In this document: in pieces, positions 8,101-16,374 of the stretch
Layout of the letters: every line of letters begins with the position of its first letter
How positions within the stretch are numbered: the stretch's first letter is position 1
From: JAEUJM01 sp041908445
GTDB taxonomy: Bacteria; Actinomycetota; Acidimicrobiia; Acidimicrobiales; DATDAH01
Assembly (NCBI GenBank): GCA_041908445.1
Contig: JAYRFK010000036.1
Span: 1-64,000 of the forward strand
DNA length: 64,000 nt
Direction: 5' to 3'
The notes under the pieces: generated by a model
Seen by the model: the letters and a program-made list of their open reading frames with translations, nothing else
Databases searched by the model: none
What the model was told of the DNA's origin: nothing
Program-made: the position numbers and the translations under genes

Positions 8101-10431
8101 TCAGTCGGAGCCGCCCCGGACGGCCTCGGCGAGCTGGGTCACCGGCTCCAGCGTGAGCGGGAGCGCGGCGCCCTCGGCGAGCAGGCACGCGAAGTCCTCG
8201 CCGAGCCGCGCCTCCAGGGTGCTGCGGGCGATCGCGTGGGCGAACGCACCCATCGGGTGGAGGGGGGCGCCGAGGTGGGCGTTCCAGGCGTCGACGAGAC
8301 CGCACACCAGGGCGGCGGCGCGATCGGTGCCCTCGGTCCCCGCCGCGGTGAGGGCGTTGGCGACGCCGGCCACCCGCGCCACCGCGTAGATCTCGCCGTC
8401 GAGGTCGAGGAAGGCGGCGGCCGCCTGCAGGTAGCCCTCGATGGCGTCCGCGGGTGCACCGCGATCGAGGTCGAGGTCGGCGCGGGCGGCCCGGGCCATG
8501 GCCCGGGTGAAGGTGCCGGACGCCGGGGCCAGCGCCGCGGCGCGCTCGGCGTGCGCGGCGGCGGCCTCGAGGTCGCCGCGGAGGCGGGCGAGGGTCACGC
8601 CTCGCAGTTCGGCGAGGATCAGCCACTCGGTCCCCGCGGCCCGGGCGGCGTCGACGCACCGCTCGGTCAGGGCGTCGGCGCCGGCGAAGTCCCCGCCGCT
8701 CAGGGCCAGGAGCTGCGCGATCCCGAGGCTCTCGGCCAGCCAGACCGCGTCGCCGGCCGCCTCGGCCCCGGCCACCGCCTCGCCGATGGCGGCGGCGGCC
8801 TCGGTGAGCTCACCGGCGGACCACCGGGCCACGGCGAGGTAGTACGCGCTGCGGTACCGGTCGCCCGCGGGATCCTCGGCGGTGAGCGAGTCGTGGCCCT
8901 GGGTGCTCCAGGTCAGGAGGTCGCCCACCTGTCCACGGAAGTGCCACAGCGGCACGATGGCCCCGATCAGGCGGCGGCCGGCGCAGGGATCGCACCCCTC
9001 TCCGAACGCCCACGCGAGGGCCGTGAGCACGTCGGGCTCGAGGCGGGCGAGCGCCTGGATGTCCTCGCGCTCGGGCCAGGCCTCGATCCCGGGGGAGATG
9101 GCCTCGGCGCGGTCCGCCACGACGGCGAGGTGGTCGTCTCGCGCCGCCGCCGACCGACCGGCGGCCTCGAGACGGTCCCGGGCGAACCCGCGCACGACGG
9201 CCAGGAAGCCGAATCGGGGGCCGCCCGACCCCGAGGGCGGCTCGGTGCGCACCAGCCCCTGGCGCCGGAGCTCGTCGAGGCCGGGGCCGACGGGCGCCAC
9301 GCCGTCGGGTGACCGCGCCACGAGCGCTGTGGCCAGGTCGGCGTCGAAGGACCCGGTGAAGATGGCGAGCCGGTCGAGCAGCGCCTGCTCGTCGGAGCCC
9401 AGCAGGTCGTAGCTCCAGCGGAGCGCCGCCGTCACCGAGCGCTGGCGGGGGTTCGGGCCCCGGGCGCCCGTGCCGAGGGGGTCCCCGCCCCCACCGAGCG
9501 CGGCCACGAGCTCGGCCGGGGGACGCTCGCGTAGGCGTCGGGCGGCGAGCTCGAGGGCCAGCGGCAGCCCGTCGACCGCCGCGCAGAGGGCCCGACCGTC
9601 CTCGCCGGCGATGACGTCGGCCAGGTCGGGGTCGAGCGCCGTGGCTCGCTCGACGAGGAGATCCAGGGCGTCCTCCTCGGGGAGCGGGCCCAGGGCGAAG
9701 CAGTGCTCGCCGTAGAGGTCCAGGGGGCTGCGGCTCGTCGCCAGCACGGTGAGGTCGGGACAGCGCGCCAACAGCGTGGCGATGTGGTCGGCGGCATCGA
9801 GGACGTGTTCGACGTTGTCGAGGACGAGCAGGGTGGGAATGCGTCCCAGTGCGTGGATGGCGAGGTCCGTCACGTCGACGAGCGCCGCCGCGGGCGTCCC
9901 CACCGTGGTCGCGATGCGGGCGGGCACGGCCCCGGCCTCGTCCACGACGCTGAGGTCGACGAAGACGGGGGGAACGTCGAACTTCCGCAGCGCCCGCTCG
10001 GCCAGGGCGATCGCCAAGCGGGTCTTGCCGACGCCGGGTGGACCGGTGACGGTGAGGAGCCGGGCGGGGCCGCCGGCGAGGGCCAGGCGATCGAGGGCCG
10101 CGGCGACCTCCTCCTCCCGGCCGACGAGGCGGTTGGGTGGCGCCGGCAGCGCGCCCCCCGGGGTGAACAGGCCGGTGGCCGCCGGTGTGGTCATGCGGGC
10201 CGGGGACACCACGGCGCGTGCGGTGGCGACGAACCGGGGCACCGACTCGTCGTCGAGCTCGAGGGCCTCGGCGAGCCGCTCCGCCATCACCTTGGAGGGT
10301 CGGCGTTCGTCGGACTCGATCTTGCGGACGGTGATCGGGGCACAGGCGACCCGACGGGCCAGCTCCGCCTGGGTGAGGTCGAGCGTGAGCCGCCGGCGCC
10401 GCACCCACGATCCGAAGCTGGCTGTCTCCAT
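8101..10431 (-). CDS. XRE-type DNA-binding regulator with NTPase and TPR-like domains
   Basis: A 776-residue regulator. Residues 1-70 form a Cro/CI helix-turn-helix (SFGSWVRRRRLTLDLTQAELARRV ... TVRKIES in two parts). Residues ~115-400 form a signal-transduction NTPase of the AfsR/LuxR-ATPase type, with Walker A GPPGVGKTRLA, Walker B TLLVLDNVEHV and the GLPLALELAARRLRERPP segment typical of the family. The C-terminal ~350 residues are Ala-rich helical hairpins, likely TPR-like, for ligand or protein sensing. It lacks the usual C-terminal LuxR or BTAD domain. It diverges from the membrane protein at 10567 across a 135-bp gap containing a candidate operator. Its own gene or the membrane protein is the likely target. 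ATG 10431 chosen; nearby in-frame GTG codons upstream are possible. Confidence 0.85.
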   Translation of the reverse strand: METASFGSWVRRRRLTLDLTQAELARRVACAPITVRKIESDERRPSKVMAERLAEALELDDESVPRFVATARAVVSPARMTTPAATGLFTPGGALPAPPNRLVGREEEVAAALDRLALAGGPARLLTVTGPPGVGKTRLAIALAERALRKFDVPPVFVDLSVVDEAGAVPARIATTVGTPAAALVDVTDLAIHALGRIPTLLVLDNVEHVLDAADHIATLLARCPDLTVLATSRSPLDLYGEHCFALGPLPEEDALDLLVERATALDPDLADVIAGEDGRALCAAVDGLPLALELAARRLRERPPAELVAALGGGGDPLGTGARGPNPRQRSVTAALRWSYDLLGSDEQALLDRLAIFTGSFDADLATALVARSPDGVAPVGPGLDELRRQGLVRTEPPSGSGGPRFGFLAVVRGFARDRLEAAGRSAAARDDHLAVVADRAEAISPGIEAWPEREDIQALARLEPDVLTALAWAFGEGCDPCAGRRLIGAIVPLWHFRGQVGDLLTWSTQGHDSLTAEDPAGDRYRSAYYLAVARWSAGELTEAAAAIGEAVAGAEAAGDAVWLAESLGIAQLLALSGGDFAGADALTERCVDAARAAGTEWLILAELRGVTLARLRGDLEAAAAHAERAAALAPASGTFTRAMARAARADLDLDRGAPADAIEGYLQAAAAFLDLDGEIYAVARVAGVANALTAAGTEGTDRAAALVCGLVDAWNAHLGAPLHPMGAFAHAIARSTLEARLGEDFACLLAEGAALPLTLEPVTQLAEAVRGGSD

Positions 10432-10460
10432 GCCCACCACCCGTCGCCGCGACCGTACCG

Positions 10461-10492
10461 CTGTATCGCCGGCGGTATCGCACGGGGATACC
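10461..10492. promoter_or_regulatory. Candidate operator between divergent genes
   Basis: A perfect inverted repeat GGTATC-N7-GATACC (10474-10492) is preceded by a further GTATCG half-site (10463-10468). On the minus strand a TACGGT -10-like box (10453-10458) lies so that its -35 region falls inside the repeat. This fits a dimeric XRE-type repressor site controlling the regulator, the divergent gene, or both. Confidence 0.45.
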
Positions 10493-10566
10493 ACGGCCCG
10501 CACCCAGCGTGGTCCCGTGACGGGGAGCGGCCCCGGGATGCGGGGCCCTGATCCGAGGAGGACCTC

Positions 10567-11265
10567 ATGAACCAACGCATCGGCGCCGTGGCGGGCATCG
10601 CCTTCGTGGTGCTCAGCTTCGCCAGCCTCTCCCTCGCCCCTGCCCCGCCCGGCTTCGACGGGACCGCCGCCGAGTTCGTCGACTGGTACCAGGGCTCCAC
10701 CACCGGCATCGAGGTCACGGCGTTCCTCTTCGGCTTGTGCATCGTCCTGGCCGCGGTGTGGTTCGGCTACGCCCGCGCCCACGTGGCACCGGACGGGGCC
10801 GACGCCCCCTTCGGCCCCGTGGCGACCGTCGGCATGGCCGTGATGGCCGTCGGCTGGATCCTGACGGGGGGCACGTCGAGCGTCGTCGCCATGCGCATCG
10901 ACGAGCTGGACGCCGGGGTGGTCGTGCTCGGGGCCATGCTCGCCGAGATGACCAACGTGGCGAGCCAGTTCGGTCTGGCCCTCCTCACCGGCGCGGTGAC
11001 CGCCCAGGGGCAGCTCACGCGCACCTTGCCCCGCTGGCTGGTCGTGTTCGGGTGGCTGGGCGCCGCACTCGCCTTGGCGTCCACCGTCGGGATCGCCACG
11101 GACTCCGAGGCGGTGGACCTCCTGTTGCTGGCGAACTGGCTCCCGTTCCTGGTCTGGTTCGTGGGGCTGTCGGTGGTGCTGTGGCGCCGCGGCGGGAGCC
11201 GTCGCGCCGTGGCGGCCGAGCCGCCGGCGACGCCGGCGACGCCGGTGGCCGCGCCGGTCAGCTGA
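10567..11265 (+). CDS. Six-span integral membrane protein of unknown function
   Basis: A 232-residue hydrophobic protein with about six membrane helices: ~5-25, ~50-70, ~87-107, ~115-145, ~160-180 and ~190-210, then a short Ala/Pro tail. It has a strong ribosome site (GAGGAGG, six bases before ATG 10567). No catalytic motif is visible. A small hairpin (10529-10547) lies in its leader. It is divergent from the XRE-NTPase regulator, so it is a plausible target of that protein. The architecture resembles DUF4386-type or similar actinobacterial membrane proteins, but I cannot assign a family with confidence. Confidence 0.7.
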   Translation: MNQRIGAVAGIAFVVLSFASLSLAPAPPGFDGTAAEFVDWYQGSTTGIEVTAFLFGLCIVLAAVWFGYARAHVAPDGADAPFGPVATVGMAVMAVGWILTGGTSSVVAMRIDELDAGVVVLGAMLAEMTNVASQFGLALLTGAVTAQGQLTRTLPRWLVVFGWLGAALALASTVGIATDSEAVDLLLLANWLPFLVWFVGLSVVLWRRGGSRRAVAAEPPATPATPVAAPVS

Positions 11266-11375
11266 AGTCCGAGCCGCGCGCCGGAGTGGGGGAGGGCGAC
11301 GGGGTCGTCCCGGGCCTTCCCCCGCCGGCGTCCGCCACCGGTCACGCCTCGACCGGGGAGACGTCGGCGCCCTGG

Positions 11376-12797
11376 TCAGTCGCCGGCGGTGTCCTCCACC
11401 TCGATGTCGATGAGGTTGTCGTCCTCGCAGTTGAAGCCCTCGTCCGGCGAGTAGCGCACGAAGGCACCGTCCTGGACCTGCAGGATCATCGAGCAGCGCG
11501 TCGGCGTGTTGGTCGACGGGTCGGTGACGCCGTGCAGGCCCCCGCCGGTCCACTCGGTCACCGAGCCGGCGGTGGCGAGCACGCAGGTGCGGGTGAGGTC
11601 GCCGGCCTGGTCGCACTGGCGGGCGGCGTCGGCGAAGAGCAGCCAGGCCGAGACGCTCTGCGCGCCCAGCAGGGCGGTCTTGCCGTCGACCGCGGCGACC
11701 ATGTCGAGGTAGTCCTGGGTGGCCTTGTTCTGGTCGGCCTCCTCGAACGGCACGTAGACGGTGCGCAGGTAGGTGCCCTCGGCGGCGTCGCCGGCGGCCG
11801 CGAGGTACTCGGGGTCGTAGTGGTTGGCCTCGACGAAGGTGACCTCCGGCCGGTACCCCACCTCGGCCATGGACTGCTGGAGCAGGGCGAGGTTGCCCGG
11901 CTGGCCGACGAAGTAGAGCCACTGCACGCCGTCGCGCTCGAGGGCGGTGGCGAGGGGGGCCCAGTTGGCCTCCCCGACCAGGTTGTAGGTCTGCTCCGAG
12001 ACGACCGTGCCGCCCTCGGCCTCGATGGCCTGGCGGCCCTTGGCGGCCTGGACCCGGAGGGTCTCGAAGTCGCCGTAGACGATGCCCACGTGCTGGAAGG
12101 CCTCCGGGTGCTGCTCTGCGAGGGTCTGCAGCCCGCCGGCCTCGTAGGTGTCGGCGGTGTTGGGGACGGGCTGGACGACCCGAGTCTCCTCGACGACGTC
12201 GGGGCCGACCGTGCCGGACTTCTCCGGCGTGACCGCGAAGCCGGCGATGTCGATGAGGCCGCAGGCGGCGCCGGTCGAGGCCCAGAGGTTGTCCTGCACG
12301 GCGCCGTCGCCGACGATCGCGAACTCCTGGCCGCAGGCCTCCTGCATCTTCGTCTGGTAGTTCTGGATGGCGGCGTCGTACTCGGTGAGCCGGAGCTCCC
12401 GGCCGTTGATCCCGCCCTGGTCGTTGCACCACTGCACGAAGGCCTCGCCCGAGTCGAAGATCTCCTGGTTCAGCCCCGGCGTGCCCGTGTACCCCGGATC
12501 GGCGACGGTGCCGACGAGGATGGCGTCGTCGGTGATGCCCTGGGTGTCGCCCTCGGGGGCGTCGGCGCCGGCCGCGGCGGCGGTGGCGGGGTTGCCGGCG
12601 TCGGCCTCCACCGCCGGGCCGCAGGGGGAGGCCATGTCGCCGAAGGTCACGCCGTCGGGGGCGGCGGCGGTGGTGTCCGCCGATGCCCCGTTGCCGTCCT
12701 CGGACGCCGACGAGTCCTCACCCCGAGACGAGCAGGCGGCGACGACGAGGGCCAGGGCGGCGAGCAGAGTGAGCAGAGCGGTGCGGCGGCGACACAT
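11376..12797 (-). CDS. Substrate-binding lipoprotein, branched-chain-amino-acid type (Peripla_BP_6)
   Basis: A 473-residue exported protein: basic start MCRRRTALL, hydrophobic core and lipobox LVVAAC, so a membrane-anchored lipoprotein. An acidic, Ala-rich linker is followed by a two-lobed type I periplasmic binding fold (ITDDAILVGTVADPGYTG ... EIFDSGEAFVQWCNDQGGINGREL), as in LivJ-like receptors of ABC importers for amino acids, amides or aromatic acids. Cysteine pairs (SPCGPAV, ACGQEF, AACGLID, ARQCDQ, RTCVLAT) suggest disulfides. No permease or ATPase genes are next to it, so it is an orphan binding protein, or its transporter is elsewhere. The ATG at 12797 is seven bases after a TAACGT -10 box, so I prefer it over an ATG 13 codons upstream. 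Confidence 0.85.
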   Translation of the reverse strand: MCRRRTALLTLLAALALVVAACSSRGEDSSASEDGNGASADTTAAAPDGVTFGDMASPCGPAVEADAGNPATAAAAGADAPEGDTQGITDDAILVGTVADPGYTGTPGLNQEIFDSGEAFVQWCNDQGGINGRELRLTEYDAAIQNYQTKMQEACGQEFAIVGDGAVQDNLWASTGAACGLIDIAGFAVTPEKSGTVGPDVVEETRVVQPVPNTADTYEAGGLQTLAEQHPEAFQHVGIVYGDFETLRVQAAKGRQAIEAEGGTVVSEQTYNLVGEANWAPLATALERDGVQWLYFVGQPGNLALLQQSMAEVGYRPEVTFVEANHYDPEYLAAAGDAAEGTYLRTVYVPFEEADQNKATQDYLDMVAAVDGKTALLGAQSVSAWLLFADAARQCDQAGDLTRTCVLATAGSVTEWTGGGLHGVTDPSTNTPTRCSMILQVQDGAFVRYSPDEGFNCEDDNLIDIEVEDTAGD

Positions 12798-12804
12798 GAC
12801 ATGG

Positions 12805-12810
12805 ACGTTA
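12805..12810 (-). promoter_or_regulatory. -10 box of the substrate-binding protein gene
   Basis: TAACGT on the minus strand, seven bases before ATG 12797; no Shine-Dalgarno sequence is present, so a leaderless start is likely. Confidence 0.5.
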
Positions 12811-13017
12811 GACGCGGTTTCTGGACAGGTGTACATCGGGGCACGAATCAGGGTTCGCCCGTTGGTTGCACCCGCAAAGACCGGCCTGACACGTCAGTCA
12901 GCGACCCCCCCCGGGCCGGGAACCAGGGTGATCACCGGCCGCGCGTGGTGCGGACGCATCATTTCTCGGGGGGCGCGCCCTGCCGCGCTTGAGGGAGGCG
13001 CTCCCGCCGCCGACGGG

Positions 13018-13023
13018 TAGGGG
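13018..13023 (+). promoter_or_regulatory. -10 box upstream of the GGDEF/EAL gene
   Basis: TAGGGG within GGGTAGGGGACCGC, a string that also occurs at the promoter of the gene at 57990. A start site near 13030 would leave a leader of about 34 bases to the TTG at 13064 and would exclude the upstream TTG at 12989. Confidence 0.4.
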
Positions 13024-13063
13024 ACCGCAGGGCGGCCGGGACGCGCGGGGGACGGAGCCCTTC

Positions 13064-16000
13064 TTGTACGCAAGGACCACGACGACAGCGGCGCCGACGC
13101 CGGACCAGCTGCTCGCGGCCATCCCCCAGGCGCTGATCGCCACCGACCTCGAGGGTCGCGTGACCTGGTGGACGGGTGCCGCGGAAGCCCTCTACGGCTG
13201 GCGTGCGGGGGAGGCGCTCGGCCGGCTGGCCGCGGAGCTCATCGTGCCCGAGCCCGACCGCGTCCACGCCGCCCACGTGCGGGAGCAGGCGGGTGCGGGC
13301 TCACCCTTCACCGGGCACGTCACCCTCCAACGCAAGGACGGCTCGACGTTCCCCGCGTTCGTGATGAACGCGCCGGTGCGCGACCAGGACGGTCGCCTCG
13401 TCGGCCTGCTCGGGATCTCGCACGACGTCACCGACGAGCTGGCCGCCGCCAGCGCGCTGGCCGAGCGCGAGGCCCGCTACCGCGGCATCGTGGACACGTC
13501 CCTCGAGGGCATCTGGATGTTCGACGCCGCGGGGACCACCACCTTCGCCACTGGGCGCCTGGCCGAGCTGCTCGCGGTCCGTCCGGAGCAGCTCGCCAGG
13601 AGCACGGTCTTCGACTTCGTGCACCCCGAGCACCACCCGGGGGTGCGGCGCGTGCTCGAGGAGCTGCGCCGAGGGGAGTCGGCCCGCTTCGACACCTCGC
13701 TCGTGCGGGCCGACGGGGGCGAGGTCCACGTGGACCTGGTCGCCAGCGCGTTGCGCGACGACACCGGCCTGCACCTCGGCGCCCTCGCCATGGTGTCCGA
13801 CGCGACCGAGCGTCATGCCTCGCTCTCCGCCCTGCGCGAGCAGGAGGAGCGCTTCCGCCAGGTGTTCGACCAGGGTCCCCTCGGCGGGGCCATCGTCGGC
13901 CTCGACGGTTGCATCCAGCGGGCCAACGCCGCGCTCTGTCGCCTCCTCGGCTTCGCCGGGGACGAGCTCGAGGGCCGCGCCATCGCGGAGATCACCCATC
14001 CCGACGACCTCGCCGCCGACCTGGAGCTGTTCGATCGACTCGTCGCCGGCGAGATCAGCGAGTACCAGCTCGAGAAGCGCTATCGACGTCGCGACGGCAG
14101 CACGATCGTCGGGCGGCTCACCGTCACGTTGGTGCGCTCGTCCACCGGCGACCCGCTGTACGCCATCGGCCAGATCGAGGACGTCACCGCCGCGGCCGAG
14201 GCGGCCCGCACCATCGCCGACCAACAGGAGCGGCTGACCCACACGCTCGAGGCGGGCGGAATGGCGGCCTGGGAGATCGACCTCGCCACCGGTGAGTACG
14301 CGGTCGCGGACAACCTGTCCGCCGTGTTCGGGACCGACCCGGACCAGCCGCCGGAGGCGACCCTCCAGGAGTTCATCAGCCGGGTCCACCCCGACGACGT
14401 GGACCTCTTCCTCGCCGCCACGGTGGCGGGGACCGCCGACGGCGAGCCCGAGGAGTTCGGGGTCGAGTTCCGCGTGACCAAGCACGGCGGGCAGGCGTGG
14501 ATCCGCACCCAGGGGCGCTTCGTGCGCGACGCCGACGGCCACACCACCGCCATCCGCGGGATCTCCACCGACGTCACCGAGCAGCGCCGCGAGCAGGCAC
14601 TGCGCGCCGAGGCGGCCGAGGTCTACCGGCGGACCGTCGAGGCGTCGAGTGACGCCTTCGTGGGGGCGGACCCGTCCGGCCGCATCACCGACTGGAACCC
14701 GGCCGCCACCGCCATGTTCGGGTGGCGGGCCGACGAGGTGGTGGGCCGGCAGTTGGTGGACGAGCTCTTCCCCGAGGAGGACCGCGCCCTCTACCGGGGC
14801 CACCTCGCCGCGCTCGCCCCCACCCGGCCGGGCGACGACGGCTCGGTGCTGCCCGCCCGCCTGGAGCTGACCGCCCGCCACCGCTCGGGCCGGGACTTCC
14901 CGGTCGAGGTCTCGCTGGTCACGGTGCCCCAGGGCGAGCGCACCGAGGTGCGGGCCTTCGTGCGCGACATCACCGAGCGCCGCGCCCACGAGGTCGAGCT
15001 CACCGAGCGGGCGCTCACCGACCACCTGACCGGCCTGCCGAACCGCACGCTGCTGGCCGATCGCCTGGCCACCGCCATCGCTGCCATCGGCCGACGCGAC
15101 CTGGGCGTGGCGGTCCTGTTCATCGACGTCGACCGCTTCAAGGTGGTCAACGACAGCCTCGGCCACCGCACGGGCGACCTGCTCCTCGTGGCCCTCGCCG
15201 ACCGCCTCCGTCGGTCGCTGCGGCCCGGCGACACCGTGGCCCGCCTCGGCGGCGACGAGTTCGTCGTGCTCTGCCAGGACCTGGCCCACCGGGCCGAGGC
15301 GGTCGAGGTCGCCGAGCGCATCTTCGCCCTGCTGGAGGCGCCGTTCCCGCTGGGCACGCGCTCGCACCGGGTCGACGTGAGCATCGGCATCGCCTTCGTC
15401 GAGTCCGACGCCGTCGACGCCGACGACCTGCTCCGCGACGCCGACGTGGCGATGTACCAGGCGAAGGCCGCGGGCGGCGCTCGCATCGAGGTGTTCACCG
15501 AGGCGCTGCGGGAGCGGGCCCGTCACCGGCTCGACCTCGAGGACGAGCTGCGGGCGGCGCTGTCCGCGCGGGACCTGGTGGCCTACTACCAGCCCGTCCA
15601 CGCCCTCGCGGGCCCGCATGCGGGACGCATCGTCGGCTTCGAGGCGCTCGTCCGCTGGCACCACGCCACCCGCGGCATCATCGAGCCCGGGCGCTTCATC
15701 GGCGTGGCCGAGGAGACCGGGCTGATCGTGGCGCTGGGGGAGCAGGTGCTCGACCAGGCCTGCGCCCAGGTCGCTCGATGGCGGGCGTTTCCCGGCCGAG
15801 GCTCGCTGTCGATCTCGGTCAACCTGTCCGGTCGTCAGCTCACCGAGCCCAGCGCCGCCGACGTGGTCGGCCGCGCCCTCGAGCGCCACGGCCTGCCCGG
15901 GTCGGCCCTCTGCCTGGAGATCACCGAGAGCATGCTCATGGTCGACTCGACGGCGGCGGTAGCCACCCTCGAGGCCCTGCACGATCTCGGGGTCGCGCTC

Positions 16001-16309
16001 GCGGTGGACGACTTCGGCACCGGGTACTCGTCGCTGCTCTACCTGCGGCGCTTCCCGGTGGGGATCCTGAAGCTCGACCGGGCCTTCGTGTCCGGCCTCG
16101 GCAGCAACGGGGCCGACGAGGCCATCGTGGGCTCCATGATCGACCTCGCCCACGCCCTCGGCATGACCGCGGTCGCCGAGGGCGTCGAGACCACGGGCCA
16201 GCTGTCGGCCCTCGGTCGCCTCGGGTGCGACGCGGCCCAGGGCTACCTGTGGTCGGCGCCTGTGGCGGCGGCGACCGCCGACCGCCTGCTCGCCGCCGGT
16301 CCCGCCTGA
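13064..16309 (+). CDS. Multi-PAS GGDEF-EAL protein (cyclic-di-GMP turnover)
   Basis: A 1081-residue cytoplasmic sensor with no clear membrane segment. Five PAS domains follow one another (first begins LLAAIPQALIATDLEGRV, fifth begins YRRTVEASSDAFVGADP), then GGDEF and EAL domains. The GGDEF site is intact (RLGGDEFVVL, residues ~729-733) and the inhibitory I-site RxxD is present five residues before it (RPGD). The EAL domain keeps EAL in GFEALVRW, the DDFGTGYSSL loop, KLDRAF and EGVET. So both synthesis and breakdown of cyclic-di-GMP look possible. No flavin or haem residues can be assigned with confidence. The start is uncertain: TTG 13064 has GGAG six bases before it; TTG 12989 would add 25 residues. 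Confidence 0.88.
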   Translation: MYARTTTTAAPTPDQLLAAIPQALIATDLEGRVTWWTGAAEALYGWRAGEALGRLAAELIVPEPDRVHAAHVREQAGAGSPFTGHVTLQRKDGSTFPAFVMNAPVRDQDGRLVGLLGISHDVTDELAAASALAEREARYRGIVDTSLEGIWMFDAAGTTTFATGRLAELLAVRPEQLARSTVFDFVHPEHHPGVRRVLEELRRGESARFDTSLVRADGGEVHVDLVASALRDDTGLHLGALAMVSDATERHASLSALREQEERFRQVFDQGPLGGAIVGLDGCIQRANAALCRLLGFAGDELEGRAIAEITHPDDLAADLELFDRLVAGEISEYQLEKRYRRRDGSTIVGRLTVTLVRSSTGDPLYAIGQIEDVTAAAEAARTIADQQERLTHTLEAGGMAAWEIDLATGEYAVADNLSAVFGTDPDQPPEATLQEFISRVHPDDVDLFLAATVAGTADGEPEEFGVEFRVTKHGGQAWIRTQGRFVRDADGHTTAIRGISTDVTEQRREQALRAEAAEVYRRTVEASSDAFVGADPSGRITDWNPAATAMFGWRADEVVGRQLVDELFPEEDRALYRGHLAALAPTRPGDDGSVLPARLELTARHRSGRDFPVEVSLVTVPQGERTEVRAFVRDITERRAHEVELTERALTDHLTGLPNRTLLADRLATAIAAIGRRDLGVAVLFIDVDRFKVVNDSLGHRTGDLLLVALADRLRRSLRPGDTVARLGGDEFVVLCQDLAHRAEAVEVAERIFALLEAPFPLGTRSHRVDVSIGIAFVESDAVDADDLLRDADVAMYQAKAAGGARIEVFTEALRERARHRLDLEDELRAALSARDLVAYYQPVHALAGPHAGRIVGFEALVRWHHATRGIIEPGRFIGVAEETGLIVALGEQVLDQACAQVARWRAFPGRGSLSISVNLSGRQLTEPSAADVVGRALERHGLPGSALCLEITESMLMVDSTAAVATLEALHDLGVALAVDDFGTGYSSLLYLRRFPVGILKLDRAFVSGLGSNGADEAIVGSMIDLAHALGMTAVAEGVETTGQLSALGRLGCDAAQGYLWSAPVAAATADRLLAAGPA

Positions 16310-16362
16310 CCCACGCGGACCGGGCCCGGGCCCGGTCCCGGCCCGCGCCCGCCGCCGGGCCC

Positions 16363-16368
16363 TAGCAT
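16363..16368 (+). promoter_or_regulatory. -10 box of the FAD oxidoreductase gene
   Basis: TAGCAT six bases before GTG 16375. This supports a leaderless start at 16375 rather than at the next GTG (16378). Confidence 0.5.
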
Positions 16369-16374
16369 CCGGCG

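Noticed and set aside
5823..8156. Long plus-strand open frame (777 codons) opposite the acyl-CoA dehydrogenase gene
   Set aside because: It is the antisense shadow of a well-supported gene in very GC-rich DNA; its residues are Gly/Val/Arg/His-biased and match no family.
12989..13063. Upstream TTG 12989 as start of the GGDEF/EAL gene
   Set aside because: It lies before the TAGGGG -10 box and has no ribosome site; TTG 13064 has GGAG six bases ahead.
13301..16153. 950-codon minus-strand open frame opposite the GGDEF/EAL gene
   Set aside because: Antisense shadow with biased composition; the plus-strand frame carries five PAS, GGDEF and EAL motifs.
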